Shown: positions 46,534-58,381 of the stretch, one piece after another
Layout: every line of letters begins with the position of its first letter
Numbering within the stretch: position 1 is the stretch's first letter
Translations under genes and position numbers: made by a program
From: Nilaparvata lugens
Taxonomy: Eukaryota > Arthropoda > Insecta > Hemiptera > Delphacidae
NCBI RefSeq assembly: GCF_014356525.2
Contig: NC_052510.1
Location: forward strand, 57,094,956 to 57,158,955
Direction: 5' to 3'
DNA: 64,000 bases
The notes under the pieces: generated by a model
What the model saw: the letters and a program-made list of their open reading frames with translations, nothing else
Told to the model about the DNA's origin: nothing
Database searches by the model: none

Positions 46534-47369
46534 TGACCGATCGTAGTGAGATCTATGTATTAACTCGGATTTTCCTTTGCCTGTCTGTATGAAATGCGAT
46601 CACGGCCAAACGCTTTGATAGAATTCGATGAGATTTGGCAGGAATATTCCTTTCTCAACTGCGCGTCGATGTATACACAAGGTTTTTTGAAACTTTGCAT
46701 TTTAAGGATAATATATGTAAAGAATAGGAATTCCTCCTTACTCTAATATCACTATATAATATATAGTGAATATATATATAATATATAGTATAATAATTTA
46801 TATAATATTATAGTGAATTGTGATATATTATTTCATCTACTTTGAAGATAGGATAAATCAGACTATAGAATAATTCATAAATCAATCAGCTGACAAGTGG
46901 ATTATTCATTGCATGCATTACACAGATGTCTGGTCGTGTCTATTTCTATGAGGTAGGGTTTCAATATTTTTCATGATGCGTGCCCATCAGTATCAATATT
47001 CTCACATTTGAAAAACAATTTCAATAGACGATTCGAAATAGAATAAAAAATGATCAAATTAACTGAATAATGCTGGAGAAATTATAATATATTTAATTGA
47101 AAAAATTTAGAATAGTTGAGAAATATTTTCATCAGATGGAAAGATTATCACGGTACTGGATAAATTATCATATGGGATACGAATATTTGTGAACTGAGTT
47201 TATTAACATAAGTGAGTTTTTGATCTTGGGGAAAACAAATAACAGTTTTTAAGAGTAAATTATGATTCATCTGTGAATTGTGATTCAACTGAATCAACTA
47301 GAACAGGTGACATTAGATACTTGTGGATGAGAGAACTGCGTAAGGTCTACTGTTCACAGAACTACTAGT
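46534..47369 (-). mobile_element. Family B repeat, copy 5 (most complete, minus strand)
   Basis: Runs from ACCGATCGTAGTGAGATCTA to TCTACTGTTCACAGAACTAC. It is uninterrupted where copy 4 holds a LINE, so it serves as the reference (about 836 bp). It contains an (AT)-rich stretch at 46750-46830. No coding frame. Confidence 0.75.
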
Positions 47370-47526
47370 ATTGAAGAAGATAGAAGCACTAAATAGTATT
47401 TTTTATGAATGGATTAATTTTGAAAGCAGATCAAATCGTTTATTGCACAAAAAATACATGGTTAAGATAATCTTTTTGCATTTTACATGTGTATTTTGTT
47501 GTGAACTGCAGAAAATAGTATAGTGA
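47370..47526 (-). repeat. Dispersed repeat F, copy 2
   Basis: Directly follows family B copy 5 and ends at the LINE frame. About 90% similar by eye to copy 3 at 50200 (both end GAACTGCAGAAAATAGTATA). Confidence 0.55.
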
Positions 47527-47527
47527 A

Positions 47528-48613
47528 ATGAGGAAGCTGGAAGAAATCATGGCATATGCTGAAACAAAGGATGCAAGAAAGATGTACCTGAGGATACGTG
47601 AAGGAAAAGCTGGTTTCCAACCACGAACAAATTTCTGCACAGATAAGGAAGGCAACCTCATTGGTGGCGAAGAAGAAGTCATTGAACGATGGAAAGAATA
47701 TTTCAGTGATTTACTTGGAGAGATTGCAGAAGAGGATGGTGGAATGGAAGGAATCACCCGTATAGGTCCAGAACCATTCAGCCACGACCCCCAACTACAT
47801 GAAATGGAAGAAGCCATTGGTTCGATGAAGAACAACAAAGCGCCTGGAGAAGATGCAATCACGGCAGAAATGATCAAAACTGGTGGCCCTGCGCTCCTCA
47901 GCACATTACATAGCTTGATAGTGCAAATCTGGAGAGAAGAAGAAATGCCTGAAGACTGGCACACGGCGTTAATATGTCCTATCCACAAAAAAGGAAGCAA
48001 AATCGACTGCACAAACTACAGAGGAATAGCCTTGTTAAGTGTTGCTTATAAGATATTGACCAAAATAATTGCCAAGAGATTGATACCATATATGGATGAG
48101 ATAATAGGAGACTATCAATGTGGATTTAGGCCGAACAGATCATGTACAGATCATATATTCACAATACGCACAATTTTAGAGAAATGCTATGAGTACAATA
48201 TAAGTCTACATCAACTTTACATAGACTATAAACAAGCATTTGATAGCATAAAAAGAGATAGTCTCATTAAAGCTATGATAGAATTTGGTATACCTTGTAA
48301 GCTGGTGAGATTGGTCAGAATGACACTCAAAGAGACTAAATATAAAATAAAGGTGCAAGGGAGACTATCTAGCAGTTTCATGGCAAGCAAAGGTCTGAGA
48401 CAAGGAGATGTTTTATCAGCAATGCTGTTCAACATAAGTTTGGAGAAAGTAATGCGAAACTTGACTGTCAATCCAAATGGAACAATCATGGATAGAACAT
48501 TGCAATATATGGCATATGCGGATGATGTGGTTTTGATTGCTAGGAACAAAAGAGCTCTGGAAGAAGGTTTCAACCAACTGGAATTGGCTCTCAGAATACA
48601 GGACTCACCATAA
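47528..48613 (+). pseudogene. RTE-type LINE reverse transcriptase (N-terminal part)
   Basis: The 361-residue frame encodes most of a reverse transcriptase. It has MKNNKAPGEDAITAEMI (about residues 98-114), ALICPIHKKGSK (147-158), NYRGIALLSVAYKILTKII, YQCGFRPNRSC (198-208), motif A IDYKQAFDSI (232-241; catalytic Asp), motif B GLRQGDVLSAMLFN (293-306) and motif C YADDVV (334-339). These match RTE-clade LINE polymerases, which copy their RNA at a nicked target. The upstream endonuclease is missing (5' truncation at repeat F). The frame breaks at about 48590-48613, where the protein continues in another frame with TGLTINANKTKYM. The catalytic residues are intact, but the copy is not functional. 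Confidence 0.85.
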
Positions 48614-49308
48614 ATGCAAACAAGACAAAATACATGTTCAACAGCAGGATAGATGGTCAAGAAAACGAAAGGCAACTAGTGATGGGCAATAGTATCTTTG
48701 AAAGAGTTGACGAATTCAAGTACTTAGGTGCTATGATAACACATAGAAATGAAGTGCAGGTAGATATCAAAGCAAAGCTGTCAGCAGGTAATCGATGCTA
48801 TTATGCCATGAAACATTTTTTGAATTCCCGGCTCATCACTAGGAAAGTGAAAATACAAGTATATATCACCGTTATTAGACCAGTAGTGCTTTATGGTGCA
48901 GAAACTTGGGTCCTAACTCAAAAAGACGAAGCGCTACTTAATGTCTGGGAAAGAAAAATCCTCCGGAAAATATATGGACCTATCTTCAGTAATGGAGAAT
49001 GGAGGATACGTACTAATCAGGAGTTACGAGAGCTTTTCGGAAACCCAGACATTGTGAGTGAGATAAAAGTTAGGCGTCTTAGCTGGCTGGGACACCTTGA
49101 ACGAATGAGTGACTCCAGGAGTGCGAAAAAAGTCCACAGAATGAATCCAGGTGGAAGAAGATTAAAGGGAAGACCGAGAATGCGCTGGATTGATGACGTA
49201 GAGAATGACCTGAAAGAAATGGGTATCAGAGGTTGGAGGAGAAAGGTGCAAGACCGAGACGAATGGAGAGGCATATTGCGGAAGGCCAAGACCCTCAATG
49301 GGTTGTAG
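48614..49308 (+). pseudogene. RTE-type LINE ORF2, C-terminal part after a frameshift
   Basis: The open frame from 48634 (224 residues) continues the reverse transcriptase: FKYLGAMIT (about residues 28-36), VLYGAETWVLT (84-94) and WERKILRKIYGP. The closing module is RRLSWLGHLERMSD ... KGRPRMRWIDDVENDLK ... GWRRKVQDRDEWRGI. That C-terminal W/R-rich module is characteristic of RTE-like elements. True similarity begins just upstream of the Met, so one indel separates it from the preceding part. After the stop the short 3' UTR ends near GGAGTAAGTAAG. Confidence 0.85.
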
Positions 49309-49329
49309 AGCCACGGAGTAAGTAAGTAT

Positions 49330-50199
49330 TTCTTGTGTATTGGAATATCTTAAGTACACTCAACAATACATTTTCCACTTTTCGACCGAATTTGACTCAT
49401 GATACATGATTTTGGACCGCCTTGACGAGCCGAGAAGAATGAAGTGTAGTACGATGAAATCTGAGCATTGTGTCAGAAGTTATAAGTGTTTGAAATTTTG
49501 ATCCTTGAGGTGTCCTTAATCTCCACTAGGAAATACTGAAATGAAGTGCATCTAACGGGTGATTCTCATAGAACATAATCATATGAGCTCATGTCATTGT
49601 GCGAAATATCAATGTGGAGACTATGTAGTTGGTGATGATGGTTGAAGCTGAAAATTAGGTGTTTTTCACAATACAAGGAGCATTGTTGTCAGGTGTACTT
49701 GGAAATATATATGAGATAGAGCGCTCTACCTGATCTCAGATTGTAGAGCACAAAAATACGCCCAGAGGGATTTTGAATTATACATCTCAATGGTAACAAT
49801 CGGAAGATATTGTTGATCAAAAACTAAAATTCATCAAAATTGATTTTTTTTCAAATTTCACTCATTTTTGAAAAATCATAACTCAGTACACATTGGAGAC
49901 AGAGTGTTCCGGATGATCTCATTTTATTTAGAATTTTATGATCTGAAAAAAGGCGGGAACACATTTTTCTGTCTGAATACGAGATTTGGCAGAAATAGCT
50001 GAAAACTGGAAAATGAACTGAAAATACGAGGTCTTTGGGCCACTCTGTATCTCTAGCACAAGGAAATTTTGCATGAAGAAATTGGTTCTGGACTTCTCTT
50101 ATGTACCCAAATAATATATCAAAAAATCAGAGCTACAATATAAATTGCATGCACCAATGTATATAGTGACTGGACGAATTGTCTCAATAAATAATACTA
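49330..50199. other. Stretch without recognised feature between RTE end and repeat F copy 3
   Basis: Moderately complex non-coding sequence (for example TGATACATGATTTTGGACCG near 49400) with no frames of note and no match elsewhere in the window. Confidence 0.35.
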
Positions 50200-50362
50200 C
50201 TGTATTGGAAAAGATAAAAACACTAGATAGTATTTTTTATGAATGAAATAATTTTAAAAGCAAATCAAATCGTTTAATGCACAAAAAATACATGGTACAA
50301 ATAATCTTTTTGCATTTTACATGTGTATTTTGTTGTGAACTGCAGAAAATAGTATAGTAAAA
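50200..50362 (-). repeat. Dispersed repeat F, copy 3
   Basis: TAGATAGTATTTTTTATGAA through CTGCAGAAAATAGTATAG. Same order and orientation as copies 1 and 2. From 50363 to 50940 only a LINE-tail-like block (CTTGTCCTATTTCTCTCCTT, 50884) and TAGATA repeats near 50685 are seen. Confidence 0.5.
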
Positions 50363-50943
50363 TGTTGCAGAACGAAATGACACAGTATATCAGCCCATCG
50401 TATAATGTATGGGCGCAGTGTTTGCAGAGTATTGGACTGTTCAATGGGGGACAACTGATAAAGATCAATGGGCCCCGAGGGATTTGAATAGGCAGTGGGT
50501 CACAAACTAGGCCTCTTCTTTGAAAGTGCTCTCTCCCTCAACTCCTCTCAGCACCGCCCTGATACAGCGAGGTTGTTGTTGGCCTGTATACTCAACTTCC
50601 AGCTCCGTTAGGGAAGATAGAAACTCATAGGAATGTCCTCAATCTTCAGGACATTGATCGATCTCCCTATTCAATAGAATAGATTAGATATAGATAGATA
50701 TAGATATAGAATAGATATTTGAACAATATTCACATTGAAAGCAAAAGAGATTGGCTTTATGCCTTATTCAGGATTTTCTATTTGTATTTCTATAAAAGAG
50801 TATTTCCATAACAGGGATTTCCATTATGTATCTATTCTAATTAAGAAGAAAACACAGATCAAGAGAAAAAAACCTGAGAATACCTTGTCCTATTTCTCTC
50901 CTTAATTAGGATAAAAACAAAGAAGTCCAAAATAGAGTTCTTC

Positions 50944-51262
50944 TTCTTCTTCTCTAAGCGCTACAGTCTTGGGTGGACCTTGGCTTTCTCAACTATTTGC
51001 CTCCATTCATCTCGCACCACTGCTTTTCGTCTCCAGCCTCTCACTGACATTGACGTCAGGTCGTTCTCAACATCTTCCAGCCATCGTCTCCTCCGTCTAC
51101 CTCTCTTCCTTGTGCCCAGCATCCTGCCTTCAAGCATCTGTTTCTGTATTCTATTGTCGCTCATTCTGTATACATGTTCAAGCCAGCTGATTCTCCTGGA
51201 TTTCACAAAACGTAAAATATTGGCTCCTTTTAAAATTCTGTTACTTTTCACATTAGTTTTAC
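50944..51262 (-). pseudogene. RTE-type LINE C-terminal fragment (minus strand)
   Basis: The 96-residue minus-strand frame (50961-51251) contains RRISWLEHVYRMSDNRI (about residues 18-34), then RKRGRRRRRWLEDVENDL and RGWRRKAVVRDEWRQI. This is the same C-terminal module as at 49070-49290, but only moderately similar, so it is a different RTE subfamily. After its stop, on the minus strand, the 3' UTR ends in an AAG-rich tail (GAGAAGAAGAAGAAG, 50955-50941). It is a 5'-truncated dead copy. Confidence 0.75.
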
Positions 51263-51344
51263 TCTACTAGAGATTAATCATCGTATAACAACCGCCGAAA
51301 CCCGTATCTCAAATTTTAAAAAATCTGTGGTTGTACAATATCTT

Positions 51345-51732
51345 TAGTGAGGTCCACGTTATAATGGCAGTGGAGAAAGATAGGAGAAGAACGTTGCCGA
51401 TCATCGGTCTTGTCAATGCCTTCTATAGACGGTAGCTGATACAGGTTAATTGATGTAATAATAACTGTTCATTCTTGTTTAGAATAATCAAATATATTCT
51501 ATTAAGCAAGAAGTTATATTTTTCAATAATTTCATAATGAATTCACATGATTAAGATGAATTATTTTGTTGATTAATAATCAATTCCACATTGTTAAAAG
51601 ACGTTCTGTTGCCAGAGCAAAGCGAGAAAGAGATAGAGCTATCCGCTTTGTTGAATGATAAGAGTTGTTGAATGTAAAATGACAACGATAGCAATACCAT
51701 TGCTAATCAGACACTGCCATTACTGGACTTCA
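51345..51732. mobile_element. TIR MITE, copy 2 (AGGTCCACG ends)
   Basis: TAGTGAGGTCCACGTTATAA at the left, ACTGCCATTACTGGACTTCA at the right. It shares ACGGTAGCTGATACAGGTT, GCAAAGCGAGAAAGAGATAG and AGCAATACCATTGCTAATC with copy 1 at 12158. The right end is more eroded. Confidence 0.7.
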
Positions 51733-51964
51733 TTAGAGTCTGCTCATTCAATATCATTTGACATAAGATTATTTATAATAGACATTATGTAGCAGCAACG
51801 TTACTTTCTTATTAATAAACTATAAATATATCGCTACATTTAGCATCAACTTGCTAATGCAATAAGTAAGTTCCCTTATTGTTTTTCGTTTACTTTGTAA
51901 TGTTTTTTGGAAAATAAAGTTCAGAGTTCAAAGTTCAGAGATGATCAACATAATATGACCTTTA

Positions 51965-52932
51965 TACACCTTTTCCAATTTTATTTGAGAAAGTATCAAG
52001 TTTATTTGTGAAAGTATCAAGTTTATTTGAGAAAGTATTAATTGTATTTGAGAATAGTCACTTGTAATAAATTGAGAGAATGTCATATGTAAAATGTAAT
52101 GTCATAATGTAAATGTCATAATGTAAATGAGAATAGTCAATTGTATTTGGAAAGTCATCACATGTAATCGAGAGTAGTGAATTGTAAATTTGAGAAATCG
52201 TCAAATTTAAATGAGAAGATATCAATTGAAAATTAGAAAATTTTCCAATTGACATGTCGTAGCTCTTCTGTAGCCTACAGTAGGCCTACAGGTTTGATTT
52301 GAGCAGGAAAGAATACTGTACTATGTATACTGTACTATTCCAATTATTACCATAGGCTTCGCATGGGTGCAAATTAATATTTTCAATGGTGAAATTATTT
52401 CCCCTATACTGTTCACGAATGAATCAAGAGTATCATTTCTATGTATGTATTGGCAACACAACTTTTGCCTCCAAACATCTTGTGAAATATTGCACTTGAT
52501 GAAGATCAAATTCTCTATGTTCAAGGCGCAATTGAAATTGATCATCAATCAATTGAATATCTTGATCAAGCAATTCGGCAATTCTTCAATGGTTTTTGGG
52601 ACTTGAAAATAATTTTCTATTAAAAAACTAAACGTTTTATTGGAATATTAAATATATTATCATATTTTTTTTATGAGTACAGTACTGGAAGCACTGGTTT
52701 TTTTTTAAATCATTCACCAATTAAAACTGACAACTTCTCTATTTCAATTCGTATGTTCTCAAATTGAAATGATACTTTCTCAAATAAAATTCACTATTCT
52801 CAACTACAAGTGATGACTTCCCAAATACAATTATTGACTATTCTCATTTATATCTGACGTTTTCTCAAATACAAATGACTATTCTCAATTACAATTATTG
52901 ATACTTTCTCAAATACAGTTGGAAAAGGTGTA
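51965..52932. repeat. Large foldback with satellite-like arms
   Basis: TACACCTTTTCCAATTTTATTTGAGAAAG at the left is mirrored by CTTTCTCAAATACAGTTGGAAAAGGTGTA at the right. Both arms (about 51965-52245 and 52735-52932) are built from 20-40 bp repeats of ATTTGAGAAAGTATCAA and related AATAGTCA words. The middle (52250-52730) is unrelated non-coding sequence. Confidence 0.65.
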
Positions 52933-53681
52933 GAATAACTTGGCCACTGTGTGACAGTTGAGACATAAAAAATCATCAACACTTCTATATCCTATTCTGT
53001 TTCATCACAGATTTTTCTATTAACGTCTTCTCAAATTATAATATTGTTCCATAAAAACATCACATAATTATGATCACTGCATGTTAGAAATTGTATTGAA
53101 GTTGCTAGTAGAACAGTGGTTGGATGAGAAAAATGAAGAATATATGAAGAAAAAGATAGACAGAGAGAGAATGTAGTTGAAGAGTGAATATGAGTGGCGT
53201 GATATGAGTACAAGAAACAAGTGTGTGCTCTTTTTGCGCCGTAATATAAACCTCTTTCAGTGATATGATAAACTGGACGCATTTCCGTGTCTTGTTACAG
53301 TTGTTTATTCTTTGTCAGATTTATGATCGCATTACAGCGAGCGAAATAAAGTCAGAGAAGTGATGCATCACTGGTGACTGGACGTCCACTCAACGAAATT
53401 GCCCTCTTCTAGCAAAAACGTTGTGACAGCCTGGAAAGTGGGAATTTCCTAGCTGAAAATATAATAGTAGGCTACATACTTCTTGGGAGAAAAACTAGAG
53501 GTATTTTTCTCGCAACAAATATCTCGTGCTCTGCTGTGATTACGTTGTGTTGGTCAGTTTACTTTTATGATATATATTTTTAATTTTTCGAACTACTTGG
53601 TAACAAAGGTGACACTATTATTTCCAAAATTAATAACTTAGAAATCTTGAAACGCATGATTTCCTGAAATTACAGTACATT

Positions 53682-54016
53682 ACATGACGTTCAAACAGGA
53701 ATACAAAAATATTCAATGGGATGCCAGTGAGTCTCCGTGTGCAGGAAGCGGGGATATTTGAGAGGGTGCTTTGGGCAAAGCTCGTGAACCTGCTGCTTCA
53801 CCTCCTGAATGAGGAGGCTATCCGGAGTTTTATAAGTTCACTTTAACATGACGTTCAAACAGGAATACAAAAATATTCAACGGGATGCCAGTGAGTCTCC
53901 GTGTGCAGGAAGTGAGGATATTTGAGAGGGTGCTTTGGGCAAAGCTCGTGAACTCCCTCTGCCACTTTACTCCCTGAATAAGGAGGCTATCCGGAGTTTT
54001 ATAAGTTCACTTTAAC
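53682..54016. repeat. Tandem duplication, ~164-171 bp unit, two copies
   Basis: Copy 1 at 53682-53845 and copy 2 at 53846-54016 share ACATGACGTTCAAACAGGAA, GATGCCAGTGAGTCTCCGTG and GAGGAGGCTATCCGGAG or close variants. The copies differ mainly near CCTGCTGCTTCACCTCC / CTCCCTCTGCCACTTTAC. Confidence 0.9.
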
Positions 54017-55600
54017 TAGCACCCATCTCGTTCTTGTGTTTCTATAAGTAAAGTTTGACCTAATGACACAATCTATCCAGAAAGTGCTGGTCATGGATGA
54101 AGAAAACTGAATTACTGAATTACATTTCCCCATGAAACATTGTGTACAGGATTCTGTCAATTAAATTTTATCTGCCACATAAAAATGTGTATTTTCCATT
54201 GTGGAGAGCTCCTACAATATCCTTCATATTCAAAAAATATTAACAACTGTTTCAATAGATGGACTAATAATAAAAAAATCATTTATTCCACTGCAAGTTC
54301 ACAATTTTTACGAACATATTGCAAAGATTCAAATTAATATGATAATAAAAAACATCCTCACAAATAATAAACGTTAACATATGAATGTCAACAGTGTATC
54401 CCTCTCATTTAGGTTGAACCTAAAGTGGAGGGATTGCTCACACTCTAAGCAAAATGAACTTAAACTTAGTAATACATAATACAATGCTGAGAGTGATATA
54501 AATACACTAATGAAGCTCATTCTCCTATATCAAAACTAGTTAGGAATTGAATATTTTCTACTTTAAATCAATATGATATTTTGTGAAAAACAAAATCATG
54601 AATTACCATATATCGACTATCAAGAAGGAACATGTATATAATAGCTTTTGAGTTTAAACAAATTATAATATTCATTGTATAAGAATGGAATAATCTAACT
54701 TAATTTTTCACGTCTTTCATCCGTTTCCTCATAAAGGCATACACATACGCTGCAAGAATTTCGAGTGAAGGTCACCGGTGTAGGCAGAAGTAAATATGCA
54801 CAAGACTCCCATTCCAACGCCTCGGCAAAGCCGCATGCAAAATAGCGCATGTAATAAGCATGCAAGAGGCGGTGGTCTGTTAGCACACACACAGTCGTTG
54901 TTAACTGCAAACAGCGGCGAAGTAATAGTGATCTTAATTTGCGGCTTACACAACTTACGCACAGCACAAGTTTGTGAACCGCTTTTTGACATTAATTGAG
55001 GTAATTTGAAGGGTGGTCGACAACTCTCAACTTTTCGCCCCCCGTCTCAAACTTTCCCACCCTGCCGTTTTAATAAATTCCACCCCGCCCCACTATGGAA
55101 CACACCGTATGTAGTATTCCATCCCGTTGTCTTGCCGCCCTACTATGAAACCCGCTGTATGTAGTACAACCCTTCACGCCAAATCCGCGACTTGCTGTTC
55201 CGCCGAGAAAGCCACCCTCAAGGAACCCTCAGTGACAATAAAGTCGCACACACAATATCATCTAATAAAGTGGAGGGTGGAACACAACAATACTTGTGCT
55301 CTACTGGCGTCTCCCCTTGGGTATTAATTAGAACAACTGCATGTATGAGTGTGTTCTAGTTTCCGGGTGAAATATGGGCACAGAGCTGCTTGCTATCGAG
55401 TTATCTTTAGCTTGATGATTAATCATTGTGGGTGAAGAGAATGATGCACGACGCTCAGTATATGAATGTGAGTTTGAATTTCCAGAATATTATGAATAAT
55501 GTGAGAGGAGCACAGTAACAATTCTATATTTTCAATAATTACAATCCTTGTAACTAATCCGTAACTAATAACTAAAGACATAATAGATCCCTTTGAGCTG
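54017..55600. other. Stretch without recognised gene; GC-richer block 54,700-55,330
   Basis: The block around 54780-54960 is less AT-rich and contains CATGCAAAATAGCGCATG and GCATGCAAGAGGCGG. Frames of 66-90 codons are open on both strands but overlap each other and have no motif. It may be a conserved non-coding element. Confidence 0.35.
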
Positions 55601-55604
55601 AATA

Positions 55605-56178
55605 TTTGCCACTAGCTGAATATAAGACATTAGCTTACTAGAAACTAGCTGATTATTAGCCACTAGCTGAATATAAGACATTAGCTTACTAGACACTAGC
55701 TAAATATAAGACATTAGCTTACTAGACACTAGCTGAATATAAGACATTAGCTGAATATAAGACATTAGCATACTAGACACTAGCTGAATATTAGCCACTG
55801 GCTGAATATAAGACATTAGCTTACTAGATACTAGCTGAATATTAGCCACTGGCTGAATATAAGACATTAGCTTACTAGATACTAGCTGAATATTAGCCAC
55901 TGGCTGAATATAAGACATTAGCTTACTAGATACTAGCTGAATATTAGCCACTGGCTGAATATAAGACATTAGCTTACTAGACACTAGCTGAATATTAGCC
56001 ACTGGCTGAATATAAGACATTAGCTTACTAGACACTAGCTGAATATTAGCCACTAGCTGAATATAAGACATTAGCTTATTAGACACTAGCTGAATATAAG
56101 ACATTTGCTCACTAGACACTAGCTGAATATTAGCCACTAGCTGAATATAAGACATCAGCTTACTAGACACTAGCTGAA
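55605..56178. repeat. 51-bp minisatellite with open minus-strand frame
   Basis: Unit CTGAATATTAGCCACTGG + CTGAATATAAGACATTAG + CTTACTAGATACTAG (51 bp = 17 codons), about 7 good copies plus partial units. The minus strand is open for 156 codons (55700-56170) as a repeated 17-residue unit MSYIQPVANIQLVSSKL. The in-phase length makes the frame inevitable; nothing shows expression. Confidence 0.9.
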
Positions 56179-56493
56179 TAATTTGATATGGATGAGGGAA
56201 TATATAATAATTATTTCTAAATATATCTATATTTTGCTGTTGACATTGGACTTGAGAGTTATATATGTATTATAGTGCATAGAATTCAAGTAATTGTCAT
56301 TTTGTTTGGATCTTAATTCAATCATGTTGATTGTATATCGTGAACACTTAACCTTCCGGCAGTCGCGCTGTTCTAAAAAGTACAACAGTGTCAGTTTTTT
56401 GCTGCACAAAACTATTGAATGGGGTGGTGTCAGTTAATGAGTCACCTATGCATTCCAAAACTTTCCCTCCATCAATCCACTGAGTTGCAGCAT

Positions 56494-56762
56494 AGAGAAA
56501 CAATAGCTTGAGTAGATATCCCATGGTATAGGGCGTTTATGTCGCAACTTTTACTGTTATCCCAAGTCGATAGTTCACGTAGTTCTTTCCCATGCAGTTG
56601 TGTGACGCTGGTAGTCTCTCAAATTGTGCCGTTCATACACTCTCACCCTAACAAAACAGTAAAAACTGACAATAATCGACAGTAATCGGCTTGGGATAAC
56701 AGTAAAAGTTGCGACATAAATTCCTTATACCATGGGATATCTACTTAAGCTATTGTTTCTCT
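56494..56762. mobile_element. Foldback MITE, 269 bp (copy 2)
   Basis: Same length and ends (AGAGAAACAATAGC / TTGTTTCTCT) as 4198-4466. It sits between two direct copies of a 40-bp sequence starting CATTCCAAAACTTTCCCTCC (56451 and 56771). Confidence 0.85.
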
Positions 56763-57120
56763 ATGCCTATTCATTCCAAAACTTTCCCTCCATCACACCA
56801 CTGAGTTGCAGTATCAACCGAGCAATGGTTCAGTCTTTAGGTGCCATTTAGTCGCGACAGTGCATAAGTCGCACTGTGCATACGATACTGAAAGACTGTA
56901 TACGGGGACTGTAAACGAACCAATAGCACAGAATTGATGGCTTTGCTTGATGTACCTTATTGGGCTATGAAATGGTAATCATCCAAATGTTCATAGGCTT
57001 AAAATAATCCAAGAAGATGGAAATAGTTATTTGTGCAACTAGTGCGCAAAGTGACAGTTCGCTGCACCGAAAGAAACGTTTACGCCCGAGCCGAGCCGTA
57101 GGCGAGGGCGGAATGGCTTC

Positions 57121-57465
57121 TTGAGTGCAGCAGAGGAACTTTGCGCACGTATTTCACATTTAATTTTTCCTACAGTTACCATTGAATATGAAAAGTGGGT
57201 AATTATGGGTAAAATGATGGCTGAAATCCATCAAATGTTTGTGTGTGTGATGTTGTTATTAATAACAACCTTAATTCATTTAAAAATTAATAATCCAATT
57301 GAAGTTGAAAATTCTCAGTCAAAGTTCTCATTTTTATCCATTCAAGAATCAGAAAAAATACAGATAGAACAAAAAATTCACATTCAAAATACACGCCAAC
57401 AGCTGATTGGGAGCAAGATGGCTGAACCGACAAGCGCGCGACTTAGCGGGAAGAATCGTACCTAA
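57121..57465 (+). CDS. Unrecognised 114-codon open frame inside the TTAA element
   Basis: Starts MSAAEELCARISHLIF, has a hydrophobic run VCVMLLLITTLIHL (about residues 41-54) that could span a membrane, and a C-terminal GSKMAEPTSARLSG. There is no recognised family. The repeat-like setting makes a chance frame likely. Confidence 0.15.
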   Translation: MSAAEELCARISHLIFPTVTIEYEKWVIMGKMMAEIHQMFVCVMLLLITTLIHLKINNPIEVENSQSKFSFLSIQESEKIQIEQKIHIQNTRQQLIGSKMAEPTSARLSGKNRT

Positions 57466-58200
57466 GTTTGTTTCATCCAGCTAAAAACTACAGAAACAGG
57501 ATTCAGAAATTTAGACTTTTGCTCAAATAACCGAGAAAAATGCTTAAAGTAAACTGAAAAATATTTATAAAAGATAACATAGACAACAGAGAATATTTAT
57601 TGTAGTATTCTTATGTTTTTTTATTTATATGGATATCGAACGGTAATCATTTAACCTCAAAATTCTATTTTTATAATGTATATTTGCTACTTTTCTCATT
57701 GCTTGCAGTTGAAAAAATAATTATCAATAGGAAAGAACTATTATTTATCATTAAATGATGAGAATTCGTAAACGATGATTATTTAATTATGATTTAGATG
57801 AACACTATTCTTGTTTTGGATTTCTAGATTGGAATTTTATCATAAATGTAGGGTAGCTATTGAAATGATTCTTATCTAAATCTAAGCACAGTCATTGTTA
57901 CCAACTTAATTTTTGTTTTCGTGCACTAATCCTCCATAAAACCCACCAACTATTTTGTGTTGCCATGTTGCAAATCTGGAGTGCAGAAAAATTTTGTCCC
58001 GCACTAGAGCGGAAAAGTGATTCTTTGCGTTCTGTAATCAGTGCAGGAATGGCCACTTTCCAAGGTAACTGTAGGAAAAAGTAAATATATGTTTTGACAG
58101 TAAACAGAGTACATATCACTTGGAAAATTGGATGTTGTACAATATACAACACGCGACTGCTCGTGTCATTGAGAAGGGCGCGAATACCGGAAGGTTAAAG

Positions 58201-58381
58201 GAATAAACTTTATTCTATTCTATTCGAGTATATCCTGATTTCAGAAAATTTTCTATTTGAACATCGTTCTGAGCTATAAGCGGAGAGACTTCTTGAGGAC
58301 TGGAGTATGTTTCCAAGATAGATTGTTATCCAGCAAAACTCCTGAATATTCCTGAAAAATAGAAGAAGTATTAAACCTATT
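58201..58381 (-). pseudogene. LINE reverse-transcriptase fragment (minus strand)
   Basis: A minus-strand frame encodes GVLLDNNLSWKHTPVLKKSL, the segment just after the catalytic YADD region in Jockey/CR1-type enzymes (compare GVFLDQNVSWKAHI in the element downstream). It lies head-to-head with a plus-strand ORF1 fragment, so the junction at about 58381 is a rearrangement. The other end is TTCTATTCTATTC. Confidence 0.55.

Larger units (their letters stand above)
56352..58194. mobile_element. Possible TTAA-flanked non-autonomous element (piggyBac-type)
   Basis: TTAA (56348-56351) precedes CCTTCCGGCAGTCGCGC. The right end GCGCGAATACCGGAAGG is followed by TTAA (58195-58198). The inverted termini match in about 13 of 16 positions. 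The element includes the 56494 MITE and a palindrome-rich block near 57088 (CGCCCGAGCCGAGCCGTAGG). No transposase is encoded. Assignment is inferred from TTAA and the ends only. Confidence 0.45.

Noticed and set aside
47370..50362. Repeat F copies 2 and 3 as LTRs of an element containing the RTE reverse transcriptase
   Set aside because: The enclosed enzyme is a non-LTR RTE type, a third copy of F lies outside at 46378, and F itself looks like a LINE tail.
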